Source: Kosakonia cowanii JCM 10956 = DSM 18146
Lineage (GTDB): Bacteria > Pseudomonadota > Gammaproteobacteria > Enterobacterales > Enterobacteriaceae
Assembly: GCF_001975225.1 (NCBI RefSeq)
Contig: NZ_CP019445.1
Coordinates: forward strand, 1,550,001-1,614,000
Direction of reading: 5' to 3'
DNA length: 64,000 nt
The translations under genes were made by a program, and so were the position numbers. Numbering within the stretch: position 1 is the stretch's first letter; each line of letters begins with the position of its first letter. Below are positions 9,746 through 19,713 of this stretch, in pieces. The notes below the pieces were generated by a model. It saw nothing but the letters and a program-made list of their open reading frames with translations, searched no databases and had not been told where the DNA came from.

Positions 9746-9787
9746 CTGCCTCAAATCAAAAATTGTCGCTGACAGGTTAACTAGAAT
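9746..9787 (+). promoter_or_regulatory. Candidate FNR-type promoter of ubiUV
   Basis: A good -10 hexamer TAGAAT lies at 9782-9787 with no recognisable -35. A perfect FNR half-site ATCAA is at 9755-9759; with a degenerate left half the 14-bp site would centre at 9752.5. That is about 41.5 bp upstream of a start expected near 9794, the position used by class II FNR activation. Oxygen control of ubiUV by FNR is known in E. coli; the site assigned here is inference. Confidence 0.4.
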
Positions 9788-9860
9788 CCCAGTTCATTAA
9801 CAATTCAGTGACCCTTCGGGGTACGCCCGGGCCACTGCGCCCCTGATTGCAGGAAAGACT

Positions 9861-10856
9861 ATGGAGTTGCTCTGCCCTGCCGGGAACCTACCGGCACTGA
9901 AAGCGGCCATCGAAAACGGTGCCGATGCGGTGTATATCGGCCTGAAAGATGACACGAACGCCCGCCATTTTGCCGGACTCAACTTTACCGAGAAGAAGCT
10001 GCAGGAAGCGGTCAGTTTCGTCCATCAGCACCGCCGCAAGCTGCATATTGCTATCAACACCTTTGCGCACCCGGATGGCTATCAGCGCTGGGAGCGTGCG
10101 GTGGATATGGCGGCGCAGATTGGTGCCGATGCGCTGATTCTTGCCGACATCGCAATGCTGGAGTATGCCGCCGCGCGCTATCCGCACATCGAGCGCCACG
10201 TCTCCGTACAGGCCTCGGCGACCAACGAAGAGGCGATCCGCTTCTATCACCGTCACTTTGATGTCGCCCGCGTGGTGCTGCCGCGCGTACTCTCCATTCA
10301 TCAGGTCAAACAGCTTGCCCGCGTGACGCCGGTGCCGCTGGAAGTGTTTGCCTTCGGCAGCTTGTGCATCATGGCCGAAGGGCGCTGCTACCTCTCCTCT
10401 TACCTGACCGGCGAGTCGCCGAATACCGTTGGTGCCTGCTCTCCGGCGCGCTTTGTGCGCTGGCAGCAGACGCCGCAGGGGCTGGAATCGCGCCTCAACG
10501 ATGTGCTGATCGATCGCTATCAGGAGGGGGAAAACGCCGGTTACCCGACGCTGTGTAAAGGGCGCTATCGGGTGGATGGCGAGCGCTACCACGCGCTGGA
10601 GGAGCCGACCAGCCTCAATACGCTTGAGCTGCTGCCGGATCTGCTTGCGGCAAATATCGCCTCGGTGAAGATTGAAGGACGCCAGCGCAGCCCGGCATAT
10701 GTCAGCCAGGTGGCAAAGGTGTGGCGACAGGCGATCGATCGCTGCATTGCCTCCCCGCAGGATTTTGTGCCGCAACCGGCGTGGATGGAGACACTCGGTG
10801 CCATGTCAGAAGGCACCCAGACCACCCTCGGCGCATATCACCGTAAATGGCAGTAG
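9861..10856 (+). CDS. ubiU: UbiU, [4Fe-4S] U32-family subunit of the anaerobic ubiquinone hydroxylation complex
   Basis: A 331-residue U32 peptidase-family protein, formerly YhbU. With UbiV it forms the O2-independent hydroxylation machinery of ubiquinone biosynthesis. Four cysteines at residues 169, 176, 193 and 232 (in FGSLCIMAEGRCY, VGACSP and TLCKGRY) sit at exactly the positions reported as 4Fe-4S ligands in E. coli UbiU. The N-terminus MELLCPAGNLPALKAAIENG is the U32 family hallmark. Only 7 bp separate it from ubiV. Confidence 0.97.
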   Translation: MELLCPAGNLPALKAAIENGADAVYIGLKDDTNARHFAGLNFTEKKLQEAVSFVHQHRRKLHIAINTFAHPDGYQRWERAVDMAAQIGADALILADIAMLEYAAARYPHIERHVSVQASATNEEAIRFYHRHFDVARVVLPRVLSIHQVKQLARVTPVPLEVFAFGSLCIMAEGRCYLSSYLTGESPNTVGACSPARFVRWQQTPQGLESRLNDVLIDRYQEGENAGYPTLCKGRYRVDGERYHALEEPTSLNTLELLPDLLAANIASVKIEGRQRSPAYVSQVAKVWRQAIDRCIASPQDFVPQPAWMETLGAMSEGTQTTLGAYHRKWQ

Positions 10857-10863
10857 GTAAACC

Positions 10864-11742
10864 ATGAAATATTCATTAGGGCCGGTGCTTTACTACTGGT
10901 CAAAAGAGACGCTTGAGGAGTTTTATCAGCAGGCGGCAAACAGCCGCGCTGATGTGGTCTATCTCGGCGAAGCGGTGTGCAGCAAACGCCGCGCCACCAA
11001 AGTGGGCGACTGGCTGGCGATGGCGAAAGCGCTGGCCGACAGCGGCAAACAGGTGGTGATTTCGACGCTGGCGCTGGTGCAGGCTTCATCGGAACTCAAC
11101 GAACTGAAGCGCTATGTCGATAACGGCGAGTTTCTGCTGGAGGCGAGCGATCTCGGGGTGGTGAATCTGTGCGCCGAGCGCAAGCTGCCATTTGTCGCCG
11201 GGCATGCCCTCAACTGCTATAACGCCGTTACCTTGCGCTTGTTGCTGAAACAGGGGATGGTGCGCTGGTGCATGCCGGTGGAGCTCTCCCGCGACTGGCT
11301 GGTAAACCTGCTCGATCAGTGCGACACGCTCGGTATTCGCCAGCAGTTTGAAGTCGAAGTGTTGAGCTACGGCCATCTGCCTCTCGCCTACTCTGCCCGC
11401 TGCTTTACCGCGCGCTCGGAGAATCGAGCAAAAGATGAGTGCGAAACCTGCTGCATTAAATACCCGACCGGGCGCAGCATGCGTTCCCAGGAGGATCAGC
11501 AGGTCTTCGTGCTCAACGGCATTCAGACCATGAGCGGTTATGTCTACAACCTCGGTAATGAGCTGACCTCGATGCAGGGGCTGGTCGATGTGGTACGGCT
11601 CTCGCCGATGGGGAGTGAAACCTTCACCATGCTGGAGGCGTTTAAAGCGAATGAAACCGGTAGCGCGCCGCTGCCGCTCGCGTCGAACAGCGAGTGCAAT
11701 GGTTACTGGCGCAGGCTGCCGGGGCTGATGCTCGAGGCGTAA
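10864..11742 (+). CDS. ubiV: UbiV, [4Fe-4S] U32-family partner of UbiU
   Basis: A 292-residue U32-family protein, formerly YhbV, that forms a heterodimer with UbiU for anaerobic ubiquinone synthesis. The expected cluster ligands are present: Cys39 (LGEAVCSKRR), Cys180 (YSARCFTAR), Cys193 and Cys197 (DECETCC). The start follows ubiU by 7 bp with the ribosome-binding site inside the gap, so the two are an operon. The stop codon is directly followed by a long imperfect palindrome reaching the next gene. Confidence 0.97.
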   Translation: MKYSLGPVLYYWSKETLEEFYQQAANSRADVVYLGEAVCSKRRATKVGDWLAMAKALADSGKQVVISTLALVQASSELNELKRYVDNGEFLLEASDLGVVNLCAERKLPFVAGHALNCYNAVTLRLLLKQGMVRWCMPVELSRDWLVNLLDQCDTLGIRQQFEVEVLSYGHLPLAYSARCFTARSENRAKDECETCCIKYPTGRSMRSQEDQQVFVLNGIQTMSGYVYNLGNELTSMQGLVDVVRLSPMGSETFTMLEAFKANETGSAPLPLASNSECNGYWRRLPGLMLEA

Positions 11743-11746
11743 AAGG

Positions 11747-11877
11747 CTCACTTTGTTAACAGCAATCGCCGCCCGTTCATGCAGTATGAAAGTTGCAGCT
11801 TTTCTGGCCTGACGCGGCTCCTTGCGCCAGGCTGGAAGAAGACCTTCAATCTGATGACGATGCTGTAGCAAAGTGAG
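11747..11877 (+). repeat. 131-bp imperfect palindrome between ubiV and yhbW
   Basis: The outer arms CTCACTTTG (11747-11755) and CAAAGTGAG (11869-11877) are exact complements. The pairing continues inward with ACAGCA (11759-11764) against TGCTGT (11861-11866) and TCG against CGA (11858-11860). An inner 16-nt hairpin pairs 11800-11815 with 11824-11839; several of its pairs are G-U in plus-strand RNA, which favours a folded plus-strand transcript. A small TTCAT/ATGAA hairpin lies at 11776-11790. The 3' outer arm contains the AAGTGAG likely to serve as the yhbW ribosome-binding site. It is not an ERIC or REP sequence that I recognise. Confidence 0.75.
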
Positions 11878-11882
11878 TGTTT

Positions 11883-12890
11883 ATGTCTGAGAAAACCGTT
11901 GCGTTTTCGGTGCTGGATTTAGCGCCGATTCCACAAAACTCAAGCGCGCGTGACGCGTTTACCCATTCCCTCGATCTGGCGAAGCTGGCGGAGAAGCGCG
12001 GTTACGATCGCTTCTGGCTGGCGGAGCACCACAACATGACCGGGATCGCCAGCGCGGCGACGTCTGTATTGATCGGTTACCTGGCAGCGAATACGCAAAC
12101 CCTGCGTCTCGGCTCTGGCGGCGTGATGCTGCCGAACCACGCTCCGCTGGTGATTGCCGAGCAGTTCGGTACGCTGAATACGCTCTATCCGGGACGTATC
12201 GATCTCGGGCTTGGCCGCGCGCCGGGCAGCGATCAGCGCACGATGATGGCGCTGCGCCGCCATATGAGCGGCGATGTTGATAATTTCCCGCGCGATGTGA
12301 GGGAGCTGGTCGACTGGTTTGACGCCAACGATCCGAACCCGCACGTGCGCCCGGTGCCGGGTTACGGTGAGAAGATCCCGGTGTGGCTGTTAGGCTCCAG
12401 CCTTTACAGTGCGCAGCTTGCCGCCCAATTGGGTCTGCCGTTTGCCTTCGCCTCACACTTTGCGCCGGATATGCTGTTCCAGGCGCTGCATCTCTATCGC
12501 ACCCAGTTCAAACCCTCCGCGCGGCTGGAAAAACCCTATGCGATGGTGTGTATCAATATTGTCGCCGCCGATAGCAACCGCGATGCGGAGTATCTCTTTA
12601 CCTCGATGCAGCAGGCGTTTGTGAAGCTGCGCCGTGGTGAGACGAGCCAGCTTCCGCCGCCGATTGAGAATATGGATCACTTCTGGTCGCCGTCTGAAAA
12701 GTATGGCGTGCAGCAGGCGCTGAGCATGTCGCTGGTGGGTGATAAAGCGAAAGTGCGCCACGGTCTTGAATCGATCCTGCGGGAAACCCAGGCGGATGAG
12801 ATTATGGTTAACGGGCAGATTTTCGATCACCAGGCGCGGCTGCACTCGTTTGAGCTGGCGATGCAGGTGAAAGAGGCGTTGTTCGGTTAG
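11883..12890 (+). CDS. yhbW: YhbW, luciferase-like flavin-dependent monooxygenase family protein
   Basis: A 335-residue LLM-class (bacterial luciferase-like) protein that uses reduced flavin. Family signatures are [19 protein letters not shown], the [21 protein letters not shown] strand-loop and [15 protein letters not shown]. The substrate is not known for E. coli YhbW either. I chose ATG 11883 (MSEKTV) to match the family start; the frame is also open from a GTG at 11877. The proposed ribosome-binding site AAGTGAG lies in the arm of the upstream palindrome. REP elements follow the gene. Confidence 0.94.
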   Translation: MSEKTVAFSVLDLAPIPQNSSARDAFTHSLDLAKLAEKRGYDRFWLAEHHNMTGIASAATSVLIGYLAANTQTLRLGSGGVMLPNHAPLVIAEQFGTLNTLYPGRIDLGLGRAPGSDQRTMMALRRHMSGDVDNFPRDVRELVDWFDANDPNPHVRPVPGYGEKIPVWLLGSSLYSAQLAAQLGLPFAFASHFAPDMLFQALHLYRTQFKPSARLEKPYAMVCINIVAADSNRDAEYLFTSMQQAFVKLRRGETSQLPPPIENMDHFWSPSEKYGVQQALSMSLVGDKAKVRHGLESILRETQADEIMVNGQIFDHQARLHSFELAMQVKEALFG

Positions 12891-12909
12891 AACGTTGCCT
12901 GGCTTGTGT

Positions 12910-13089
12910 GCCGGATGGCGCTGACGCTTATCCGGCCTACGGGGATCGTGCGGTGTTTATGCCGGATGGCGCTGCGCTTATCCGGCCTACGGGATCGTGC
13001 GGTCTTTATGCCGGATGGTGCTGCGCTTATCCGGCCTACGGGATCGTGCGGTGTTTATGCCAGATGGTGATGCGCTTATCCGGCCTACA
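12910..13089. repeat. Tandem array of four REP (PU) elements between yhbW and mtr
   Basis: Four direct copies of a REP-type unit begin at 12910, 12961, 13010 and 13059, so the spacing is 51, 49 and 49 bp. Each has the core GCCGGATGG...TTATCCGGCCTAC, a hairpin with imperfect arms, plus a shared spacer (GGGATCGTGCGGTNTTTAT) in the first three. The last copy is diverged (GCCAGATGG) and lacks the spacer. The array lies between two convergent genes, where REP elements commonly act as mRNA 3' stabilisers or gyrase/IHF sites. Confidence 0.9.
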
Positions 13090-13111
13090 TAATTGTGCAG
13101 GCCGGGTTAGA

Positions 13112-14356
13112 TTAGTGATAGACCGGCAGCAGGTTAAAGCTCGATAACAGATGCACCACCGCGTTGCCTGCGCCGAAAAGCAGGATCAAAACAATCATCG
13201 GTTTACCGCCCCAGACGCGAAACGCCGGGCTGCCGAAGCGTTTACGTGAAGCATTCGCCAGCAGCGCTGGCACAATCGCTGCCCAGATCGTGGCGGCTAA
13301 ACCCGCATAACCAATGGCGTATAAAAAGCCGTTCGGCCACAGCAGCCCCCCAATAATCGGCGGCAGGAATGTCAGCAGCGCGGTCTTAAAACGCCCCAGC
13401 GGCGCGTCGTCAAACTTAAAGAGATCCGCCAGGTAATCGAACAGCCCGAGCGTCACGCCGAGGAAAGAGCTGGCAACGGCAAAGTTAGAGAAGATAACCA
13501 GCAGCAGATCGAGGCTGCGGCTGTTCAGCACGCCGCTCAACGCCTGCACCAGCACATCGATATTGCCGCCTTTAGCCGCGATATCGATAAACGCCGGACG
13601 GGCAATATTCCCCATCGTCACCAGTAACCAAATCACATACAGCCCGAGCGCCAGCAGCGTACCGTAGACCAGGCAGCGGGTAATCACGCGCGGATCCTTG
13701 CCGTAATATTTCATCAGGCTCGGCACGTTGCCGTGGTAGCCGAAGGAGGCGAGACAGAACGGCAACGTCATCAGCAGGTAGGGCGTGTAAGAGGCGCCGC
13801 TCTGCGCCACGTTAAACAGCGTTGCCGGCTGCACATGCCCGAGCAGGCTGCCGAAGGTGAGGAAAAAAGTGATCACTTTTGCGCCCAGCACAATCGCCGT
13901 CATGCGGCTGACTGCGTGGGTTGAGAGCCAGACGATAAACGCTACCAGCAGCGCAAACCCCAGCCCTGCCAGCCGTGGCGGAACATCCAGCGACATTTCA
14001 GCAAAGGTGTGGTGCAGGATCGAGCCGCTCGCCGAGATGTAGGCGTAGGTCAGGATGTAGAGCACAAAGGCGATAGAGAGGCCGTTGATCAGGTTCCACC
14101 CTTTGCCCAGCAGATCTTTGGTGATGGTGTCGAAGCTCGCGCCGCTGCGGTAGTTGAGGTTGGCCTCAAGTATCATCAGGCCCGAGTGCAGCATGCAGAA
14201 CCAGGTAAACACCAGTGCCAGAAGCGACCAGAAGAACCACGCGCCGGACATGACCACCGGCAGGGAAAACATGCCTGCGCCAATAATTGTGCCGCCGATA
14301 ATCACCACTCCGCCGAACAGCGAAGGGGAAGCCTGGGTGGTTGTCAGTGTCGACAT
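13112..14356 (-). CDS. mtr: Tryptophan-specific high-affinity permease Mtr
   Basis: A 414-residue inner-membrane transporter of the aromatic amino acid HAAAP family, with about eleven membrane segments and the N-terminal motif [20 protein letters not shown]. Length and sequence match E. coli Mtr, which imports tryptophan with protons. It is expressed from its own promoter just downstream of the deaD terminator. The promoter carries a TrpR operator, so repression by tryptophan-bound TrpR is expected. TyrR activation, known in E. coli, could not be assigned to a clear site. Confidence 0.97.
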   Translation of the reverse strand: MSTLTTTQASPSLFGGVVIIGGTIIGAGMFSLPVVMSGAWFFWSLLALVFTWFCMLHSGLMILEANLNYRSGASFDTITKDLLGKGWNLINGLSIAFVLYILTYAYISASGSILHHTFAEMSLDVPPRLAGLGFALLVAFIVWLSTHAVSRMTAIVLGAKVITFFLTFGSLLGHVQPATLFNVAQSGASYTPYLLMTLPFCLASFGYHGNVPSLMKYYGKDPRVITRCLVYGTLLALGLYVIWLLVTMGNIARPAFIDIAAKGGNIDVLVQALSGVLNSRSLDLLLVIFSNFAVASSFLGVTLGLFDYLADLFKFDDAPLGRFKTALLTFLPPIIGGLLWPNGFLYAIGYAGLAATIWAAIVPALLANASRKRFGSPAFRVWGGKPMIVLILLFGAGNAVVHLLSSFNLLPVYH

Positions 14357-14403
14357 CTGAAACGTTCTCCTGTAATGGCGCTATGCCGAAAGTAAAGCCG
14401 ATG

Positions 14404-14430
14404 CATTGTACCAGTACAGGAGTACATTGC
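14404..14430 (-). promoter_or_regulatory. mtr promoter with TrpR operator
   Basis: Read on the minus strand, the sequence TGTACTCCTGTACTGGTACA matches the TrpR operator of E. coli mtr apart from single changes. A -10 hexamer TACAAT overlaps its right half. The expected -35 position is poor, which fits an activator-dependent promoter. This is direct motif recognition; TrpR binding is inferred. Confidence 0.75.
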
Positions 14431-14434
14431 GGAT

Positions 14435-14465
14435 AAAAAAGCCCCAATCTTTTCGATCGGGGCTG
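14435..14465 (-). terminator. Intrinsic terminator after deaD
   Basis: On the minus strand the stem GCCCCGATC/GATTGGGGC (arms near 14441-14449 and 14455-14463) is followed by six T residues. It separates deaD from the mtr promoter. Confidence 0.9.
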
Positions 14466-14496
14466 TATCTATTACTTTACGTTTGAAGCGTAAGGT

Positions 14497-16401
14497 TTAC
14501 GCGTCACGACGACGGGTTGTGCCTTCTTCGCGGCGCGGGCCACGATTTTCACGACGTTCACCGCCGAAACGGCCTGCACCAGCAGGTGCTGCACCATCAC
14601 GACGCGGACCGCGGCCACCTTCACGACGCTCGCCGCCGCCGAAGCTACGACGCTCACCGCCGCCAGGACGGCGTTCGCTGCGCTCACGCGGCTGTGCATC
14701 GCCCAGCAGTTGCATATTCATCGGTTTGTTGAGAATACGCGTGCGGGTAAAGTGCTGCAGAACCTCGCCCGGCATGCCTTTCGGCAGCTCAATGGTGGAG
14801 TGAGAACCGAACAGCTTGATGTTGCCGATGTAGCGGCTGCTGATGTCGCCTTCGTTGGCGATTGCACCAACGATATGACGAACTTCGACACCGTCATCAC
14901 GGCCCACTTCAATACGGTACAGTTCCATATCACCAACATCGCGACGCTCACGACGCGGACGGTCTTCACCGGCACGTTCGGTACGCGGACCACGGTCATT
15001 GCGGTCGTTACGATCGCCGCGGCGTTCGAAACGCTCATCACGCTCGCGGAACTCACGCTTAGGACGCATCGGTGCATCCGGCGGCAGGATCAGCGGACGT
15101 TCGCCCTGTGCCATTTTCAGCAGTGCGGCAGCCAGCGTTTCGATATCCATCTCTTCTTCAGAAGAGGGCTGGATTTTCGCCAGCAGCGCACGGTACTGGT
15201 CCAGATCGCTGCTTTCCAGCTGCTGCTGTACTTTCGCGGCGAATTTTTCCAGACGGCGTGTGCCCAGCAGTTCTGCGTTCGGCAGCTCTACTTCCGGAAT
15301 GGTCAGCTTCATCGTACGTTCGATGTTGCGCAGCAGACGACGCTCGCGGTTCTCAACGAACAGCAGAGCGCGGCCAGCACGACCCGCACGACCGGTACGG
15401 CCGATACGGTGAACGTAAGACTCGGAGTCCATCGGGATGTCATAGTTAACAACCAGGCTGATGCGCTCAACGTCCAGACCACGGGCCGCAACGTCGGTTG
15501 CAATCAGGATGTCCAGACGACCATCTTTCAGACGCTCCAGAGTCTGCTCACGCAGGGCCTGGTTCATGTCACCGTTCAGCGCGGCGCTGTTGTAACCGTT
15601 GCGCTCCAGCGCTTCAGCCACTTCCAGGGTCGCGTTTTTGGTGCGCACGAAGATGATCGCTGCATCAAAATCTTCTGCTTCAAGGAAGCGAACCAGCGCT
15701 TCGTTTTTACGCATGCCGTAGACAGACCAGTAGCTCTGGCTGATGTCCGGGCGAGTTGTCACGCTGGACTGAATGCGCACTTCCTGCGGCTCTTTCATAA
15801 AGCGGCGGGTAATGCGACGAATCGCTTCCGGCATGGTGGCGGAGAACAGAGCGGTCTGATGACCTTCCGGGATCTGCGCCATGATAGTTTCTACGTCTTC
15901 GATAAAGCCCATGCGCAGCATTTCGTCGGCTTCATCCAGCACCAGACCGCTCAATTTGGAGAGGTCCAGGGTGCCGCGTTTCAGGTGATCCAGCAGACGT
16001 CCCGGCGTACCGACAACGATCTGCGGGCCCTGACGCAGGGCGCGTAATTGCACGTCATAACGCTGGCCGCCATAAAGAGCAACCACGTTCACGCCATGCA
16101 TGTGTTTAGAGAAATCGGTCATCGCTTCAGCTACCTGAACCGCCAGTTCGCGGGTCGGAGCAAGCACGAGGATCTGCGGCGCACGCAGGTCCGGATCGAT
16201 GTTATGAAGCAGCGGAAGAGAAAACGCTGCGGTTTTCCCGCTACCAGTCTGGGCCATGCCCAGCACGTCACGACCGTTCAGCAGGTGCGGAATGCACTCA
16301 GCCTGGATCGGAGATGGTTTTTCGTAACCGAGATCGTTAAGGGCTTCAAGGATAGGAGCCTTCAGGCCCAGATCTGCAAAAGTGGTTTCGAATTCAGCCA
16401 T
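14497..16401 (-). CDS. deaD: Cold-shock ATP-dependent RNA helicase DeaD (CsdA)
   Basis: A 634-residue DEAD-box helicase that helps 50S assembly and mRNA decay in the cold. Ordered motifs are AQTGSGKT (Walker A), PTRELA, GTPGR, DEAD, SAT, RGLD and HRIGRTGR. A conserved RNA-binding domain follows ([23 protein letters not shown] region). The C-terminal tail of about 60 residues is rich in Arg and Gly, with repeated GGGERR units. I chose the start MAEFETTF at 16401, as in E. coli; an ATG three codons earlier lies inside yrbN. The start codon overlaps the end of yrbN, suggesting coupling. Confidence 0.97.
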   Translation of the reverse strand: MAEFETTFADLGLKAPILEALNDLGYEKPSPIQAECIPHLLNGRDVLGMAQTGSGKTAAFSLPLLHNIDPDLRAPQILVLAPTRELAVQVAEAMTDFSKHMHGVNVVALYGGQRYDVQLRALRQGPQIVVGTPGRLLDHLKRGTLDLSKLSGLVLDEADEMLRMGFIEDVETIMAQIPEGHQTALFSATMPEAIRRITRRFMKEPQEVRIQSSVTTRPDISQSYWSVYGMRKNEALVRFLEAEDFDAAIIFVRTKNATLEVAEALERNGYNSAALNGDMNQALREQTLERLKDGRLDILIATDVAARGLDVERISLVVNYDIPMDSESYVHRIGRTGRAGRAGRALLFVENRERRLLRNIERTMKLTIPEVELPNAELLGTRRLEKFAAKVQQQLESSDLDQYRALLAKIQPSSEEEMDIETLAAALLKMAQGERPLILPPDAPMRPKREFRERDERFERRGDRNDRNDRGPRTERAGEDRPRRERRDVGDMELYRIEVGRDDGVEVRHIVGAIANEGDISSRYIGNIKLFGSHSTIELPKGMPGEVLQHFTRTRILNKPMNMQLLGDAQPRERSERRPGGGERRSFGGGERREGGRGPRRDGAAPAGAGRFGGERRENRGPRREEGTTRRRDA

Positions 16402-16474
16402 GTAGTACAAGTGCCTCTATGTCATTGGCGGCCAGTCTACATAACTCATCGTGAAAATATTTGGCAATTTTCAT
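16394..16474 (-). CDS. yrbN: YrbN, 26-residue small protein upstream of deaD
   Basis: A small ORF of 26 codons begins with ATG at 16474 ([16 protein letters not shown]...) and ends with TGA at 16394-16396. It closely resembles the E. coli small protein YrbN, which occupies the same nlpI-deaD gap. The stop lies just inside deaD: the deaD start and the yrbN stop are packed as ATG-GC-TGA. No obvious ribosome-binding site is visible. Its function is unknown; the overlap suggests a role in coupling translation to deaD. The product has no signal peptide or membrane segment. Confidence 0.85.
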   Translation of the reverse strand: MKIAKYFHDELCRLAANDIEALVLHG

Positions 16475-16583
16475 TGAAAAGTGTGAACCGGCTCAAAGTA
16501 GGTGTATTGACGAACAACAACGCCCTCACCAGTTAAGGTGATGGCAATCAAAAAAGATTACGGGCTGATGTTTATGTCGTCAG

Positions 16584-17468
16584 CTATTGCTGGTCCGATT
16601 CTGCCAGGTCGTCTTGCTCCTGGCCCAAGAGCGATAATTCCAACAATGCATAACGGTGCTCAACGAAGTTGTGGACGTTGTTAGCAACCGCTAATTTGAA
16701 CAGTGCCGTAGCGCTGTCCTTATCCCCCAGACTTAGGTAGTACTTACCTAAATAGAAGTTGGTTTCACTGAGATGCTCAGCGAGCGAGGTGTTATCCGTT
16801 GCGTCCGCCTTCAGGCGATCCATTAGCTCAGATTCGCTAATGTCACCGAGGTAGAACTCGACAATATTCCATCCCCATTGTTCCTTGTCCGATTTTTCGA
16901 AGCGCTGTTTCAGTGCTTCTTTCGCCTTGTGCTCATCGAGCTTCCGCTCAACGATGTAAAGCCACAGGCTACGGAAAGGATCATTAGGATCGTCTTGATA
17001 AAACGCCAGCAGATCATCTTGCGCTAACTTATCACGACCGCCATAGTGCAGAGCGATGCCGCGGTTTAAGTGCGCGTAGTTGTAAGTTGGATCAAGCTCA
17101 AGTACAGAATCAAACGCTTCATAGGCAGCATCAAAATTGCCTGCCTGCGTTAAATAAATGCCTAAGTAATTGAATACTTCAGGCATATCGGGTCGGATGG
17201 CCAGCGCTTGTGAAAAATCATTCCGCGCCAACGCCCTCAAACCAAGACTATCATACAATACTCCGCGCTCATATAAAAGCTGTGCGCGTTCATCATCGGA
17301 TAAAGCCCGACTGGCAAGAATTTGTTCCATGCGTGCCAGAATCACTTCTTGCTGCAAAGTCGGTTGCAATGGCACCGCGAGGACTTCGCTCTTACGCCAG
17401 GCAGAGTTGCTGCATCCTGCCAGCGTTAGAGCTGTCGCAACGAAACACCAGCGCAAAAAAGGCTTCAT
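16584..17468 (-). CDS. nlpI: Outer-membrane lipoprotein NlpI (TPR protein)
   Basis: A 294-residue lipoprotein with a signal peptide ending in LTLAGC (Cys19 lipidated). It is built of TPR-like repeats, for example [21 protein letters not shown] and [19 protein letters not shown]. NlpI is the adaptor that presents the endopeptidase MepS to the protease Prc and scaffolds peptidoglycan hydrolases. Length and sequence match E. coli. It lies between pnp and yrbN-deaD on the same strand, about 110 bp after pnp with a hairpin in the gap. Confidence 0.97.
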   Translation of the reverse strand: MKPFLRWCFVATALTLAGCSNSAWRKSEVLAVPLQPTLQQEVILARMEQILASRALSDDERAQLLYERGVLYDSLGLRALARNDFSQALAIRPDMPEVFNYLGIYLTQAGNFDAAYEAFDSVLELDPTYNYAHLNRGIALHYGGRDKLAQDDLLAFYQDDPNDPFRSLWLYIVERKLDEHKAKEALKQRFEKSDKEQWGWNIVEFYLGDISESELMDRLKADATDNTSLAEHLSETNFYLGKYYLSLGDKDSATALFKLAVANNVHNFVEHRYALLELSLLGQEQDDLAESDQQ

Positions 17469-17544
17469 TTCCTACTCCCGAAGACAACAATTGGATGAAC
17501 GTCCTGTCCCCCGGCTGCAAACATGGCGTCCTGCCTGAGAATAC

Positions 17545-17566
17545 GCCCTCCGCCTGCGCGGAGGGC
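17545..17566 (-). terminator. GC-rich hairpin after pnp
   Basis: Nine-base complementary arms GCCCTCCGC (17545-17553) and GCGGAGGGC (17558-17566) form a strong hairpin about 11 bp past the pnp stop. On the minus strand it lacks a clean T-run, so it may be a weak terminator or an mRNA stabiliser that allows read-through to nlpI. Confidence 0.65.
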
Positions 17567-17577
17567 AAAGGCAAACC

Positions 17578-19713
17578 TTACTCGCCCAGTTCTGCTTGCG
17601 GCGCTTCTGACGCTTCAACAGGCTGAGTTTGTTCAGTTGCTTCTTTAATGCTTAGACGAATACGGCCCTGGCGGTCAACTTCCAGAACTTTCACCGGTAC
17701 TTCCTGACCCATCTGCAGGTAGTCGGTCACTTTCTCTACGCGCTTATCGGCGATCTGAGAAATGTGCACCAGGCCCTCTTTACCGCCACCGATGGCAACA
17801 AACGCACCAAAGTCGACGATACGGGTGACTTTACCGTTGTAGATACGGCCCACTTCGATCTCAGCGGTGATCTCTTCGATACGACGAATCGCGAATTTCG
17901 CTTTGTCGCCGTCGGTTGCCGCGATTTTCACGGTACCGTCATCTTCGATTTCGATGGTCGTGCCGGTCTCTTCGGTCAGGGCACGGATAACGGAGCCGCC
18001 TTTACCGATAACGTCTTTGATCTTGTCCGGGTTGATCTTGATGGTGTGGATACGCGGCGCGAACTCAGAGATATCGCCACGCGGCGCGTTAATCGCCTGC
18101 TCCATCACGCCGAGGATATGCAGACGTGCACCTTTCGCCTGGTTCAGCGCAACCTGCATGATCTCTTTGGTGATGCCTTCGATTTTGATATCCATCTGCA
18201 GCGCAGAGATACCGTCGCGGGAACCGGCCACTTTAAAGTCCATGTCGCCCAGGTGATCTTCATCGCCGAGGATGTCAGACAGAACGACAAAGTTTTCGCC
18301 CTCTTTCACCAGGCCCATTGCGATACCGGCAACAGCGGCTTTCACCGGTACGCCTGCATCCATCAGTGCCAGCGATGCGCCGCACACGGAAGCCATGGAA
18401 GAGGAACCGTTGGATTCGGTGATTTCAGAAACCACACGCACGGTGTACGGGAATTTATCAGCTTCCGGCATAACAGCCAGCACGCCGCGTTTCGCCAGAC
18501 GACCGTGACCAATTTCACGACGCTTCGGCGAACCGACCATACCGGTCTCACCTACGGAGTACGGAGGGAAGTTGTAGTGGAACAGGAAGCTGTCAGTGCG
18601 CTCGCCCATCAGTTCGTCGATGTTCTGCGCGTCACGTGCGGTACCCAGGGTTGCTGTTACCAGCGCCTGCGTTTCACCACGGGTAAAGAGTGCGGAGCCG
18701 TGAGTACGCGGCAGAACGCCGGTACGAACGTCCAGACCACGAATCATATCTTTTTCACGGCCATCGATACGCGGTTCGCCTGCCAGTACGCGGCTACGAA
18801 CAACGTTTTTCTCGATAGCGTGCAGGATTTCGCCCAGCTCGTTAGCGTCCAGGGACTCATCTTCTGCAACCAGCGTCGCGATGGTTTCAGATTTGATCAC
18901 GTCAACCTGAGCGTAACGCTCCTGTTTGTCGGTGATGCGGTAAGCATCGCTCAGACGGGATTCTGCCAGCGCTGCAACGCGCGCGTTCAGCGCTTCGTTG
19001 ACCGCTTCCGGCTGCCAGTCCCAGCGCGGTTTACCCGCTTCTTTCACCAGATCGTTGATGTTCTGGATAACAATCTGCTGCTGCTCGTGGCCATAAACCA
19101 CCGCGCCCAGCATCTGATCTTCGCTCAGCAGTTCTGCTTCGGATTCAACCATCAGCACAGCTGCTTCGGTACCGGCAACAACCAGATCCAGTTTGCTGGA
19201 TTTCAGCTCTTCCTGAGTCGGGTTCAGCACATACTGGTCGTTGATGTAACCAACGCGCGCGGCACCGATCGGGCCGTTGAACGGAATACCAGAGAGAGAA
19301 AGTGCAGCAGAAGCACCAATCATCGCCACGATATCCGGGTTAACCTGCGGGTTAACGGAAACCACGGTCGCGATAACCTGGACTTCGTTGACGAAACCTT
19401 CCGGGAACAGCGGGCGAACCGGGCGGTCAATCAGACGCGCGATCAGGGTTTCGCCTTCGCTTGGACGGCCTTCACGACGGAAGAAGCCACCCGGGATTTT
19501 ACCGGCAGCGTAAGTACGCTCCTGGTAGTTAACGGTCAGTGGGAAGAAGTCCTGACCTGGTTTTGCTTTTTTCTGGCCAACAACGGTAACGAATACCGCG
19601 GTGTCGTCCATGCTTACCATCACGGCAGCGGTTGCCTGACGGGCCATCATGCCGGTTTCCAGCGTGACGGTGTGTTGACCATATTGGAATTTACGAATGA
19701 TCGGATTCAGCAA
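17578..19713 (-). CDS. pnp: Polynucleotide phosphorylase
   Basis: A 711-residue 3'-5' phosphorolytic exoribonuclease, the core of the RNA degradosome with RNase E. Domains in order are RNase PH 1 (about 1-145), a helical linker, RNase PH 2 (about 310-540), KH (about 553-612; [15 protein letters not shown]) and S1 (about 622-690; [20 protein letters not shown]). The start is TTG at 19713, the same rare start used by E. coli pnp, behind an AAGGA site. A leader hairpin upstream corresponds to the RNase III site used for autocontrol in E. coli. Confidence 0.98.
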   Translation of the reverse strand: MLNPIIRKFQYGQHTVTLETGMMARQATAAVMVSMDDTAVFVTVVGQKKAKPGQDFFPLTVNYQERTYAAGKIPGGFFRREGRPSEGETLIARLIDRPVRPLFPEGFVNEVQVIATVVSVNPQVNPDIVAMIGASAALSLSGIPFNGPIGAARVGYINDQYVLNPTQEELKSSKLDLVVAGTEAAVLMVESEAELLSEDQMLGAVVYGHEQQQIVIQNINDLVKEAGKPRWDWQPEAVNEALNARVAALAESRLSDAYRITDKQERYAQVDVIKSETIATLVAEDESLDANELGEILHAIEKNVVRSRVLAGEPRIDGREKDMIRGLDVRTGVLPRTHGSALFTRGETQALVTATLGTARDAQNIDELMGERTDSFLFHYNFPPYSVGETGMVGSPKRREIGHGRLAKRGVLAVMPEADKFPYTVRVVSEITESNGSSSMASVCGASLALMDAGVPVKAAVAGIAMGLVKEGENFVVLSDILGDEDHLGDMDFKVAGSRDGISALQMDIKIEGITKEIMQVALNQAKGARLHILGVMEQAINAPRGDISEFAPRIHTIKINPDKIKDVIGKGGSVIRALTEETGTTIEIEDDGTVKIAATDGDKAKFAIRRIEEITAEIEVGRIYNGKVTRIVDFGAFVAIGGGKEGLVHISQIADKRVEKVTDYLQMGQEVPVKVLEVDRQGRIRLSIKEATEQTQPVEASEAPQAELGE

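Noticed and set aside
11747..11877. ERIC element in the ubiV-yhbW gap
   Set aside because: The length and palindromic form are ERIC-like, but none of the ERIC consensus cores (for example the CTCCTGGGGATTCAC region) is present.
14466..14500. TyrR box upstream of mtr
   Set aside because: GTAAA/TTTAC-like pieces occur near the deaD 3' end, but none fits TGTAAA-N6-TTTACA well enough.
14710..16047. 445-codon open frame antisense to deaD
   Set aside because: Same shadow effect of a highly expressed gene; the protein is low complexity with no family resemblance.
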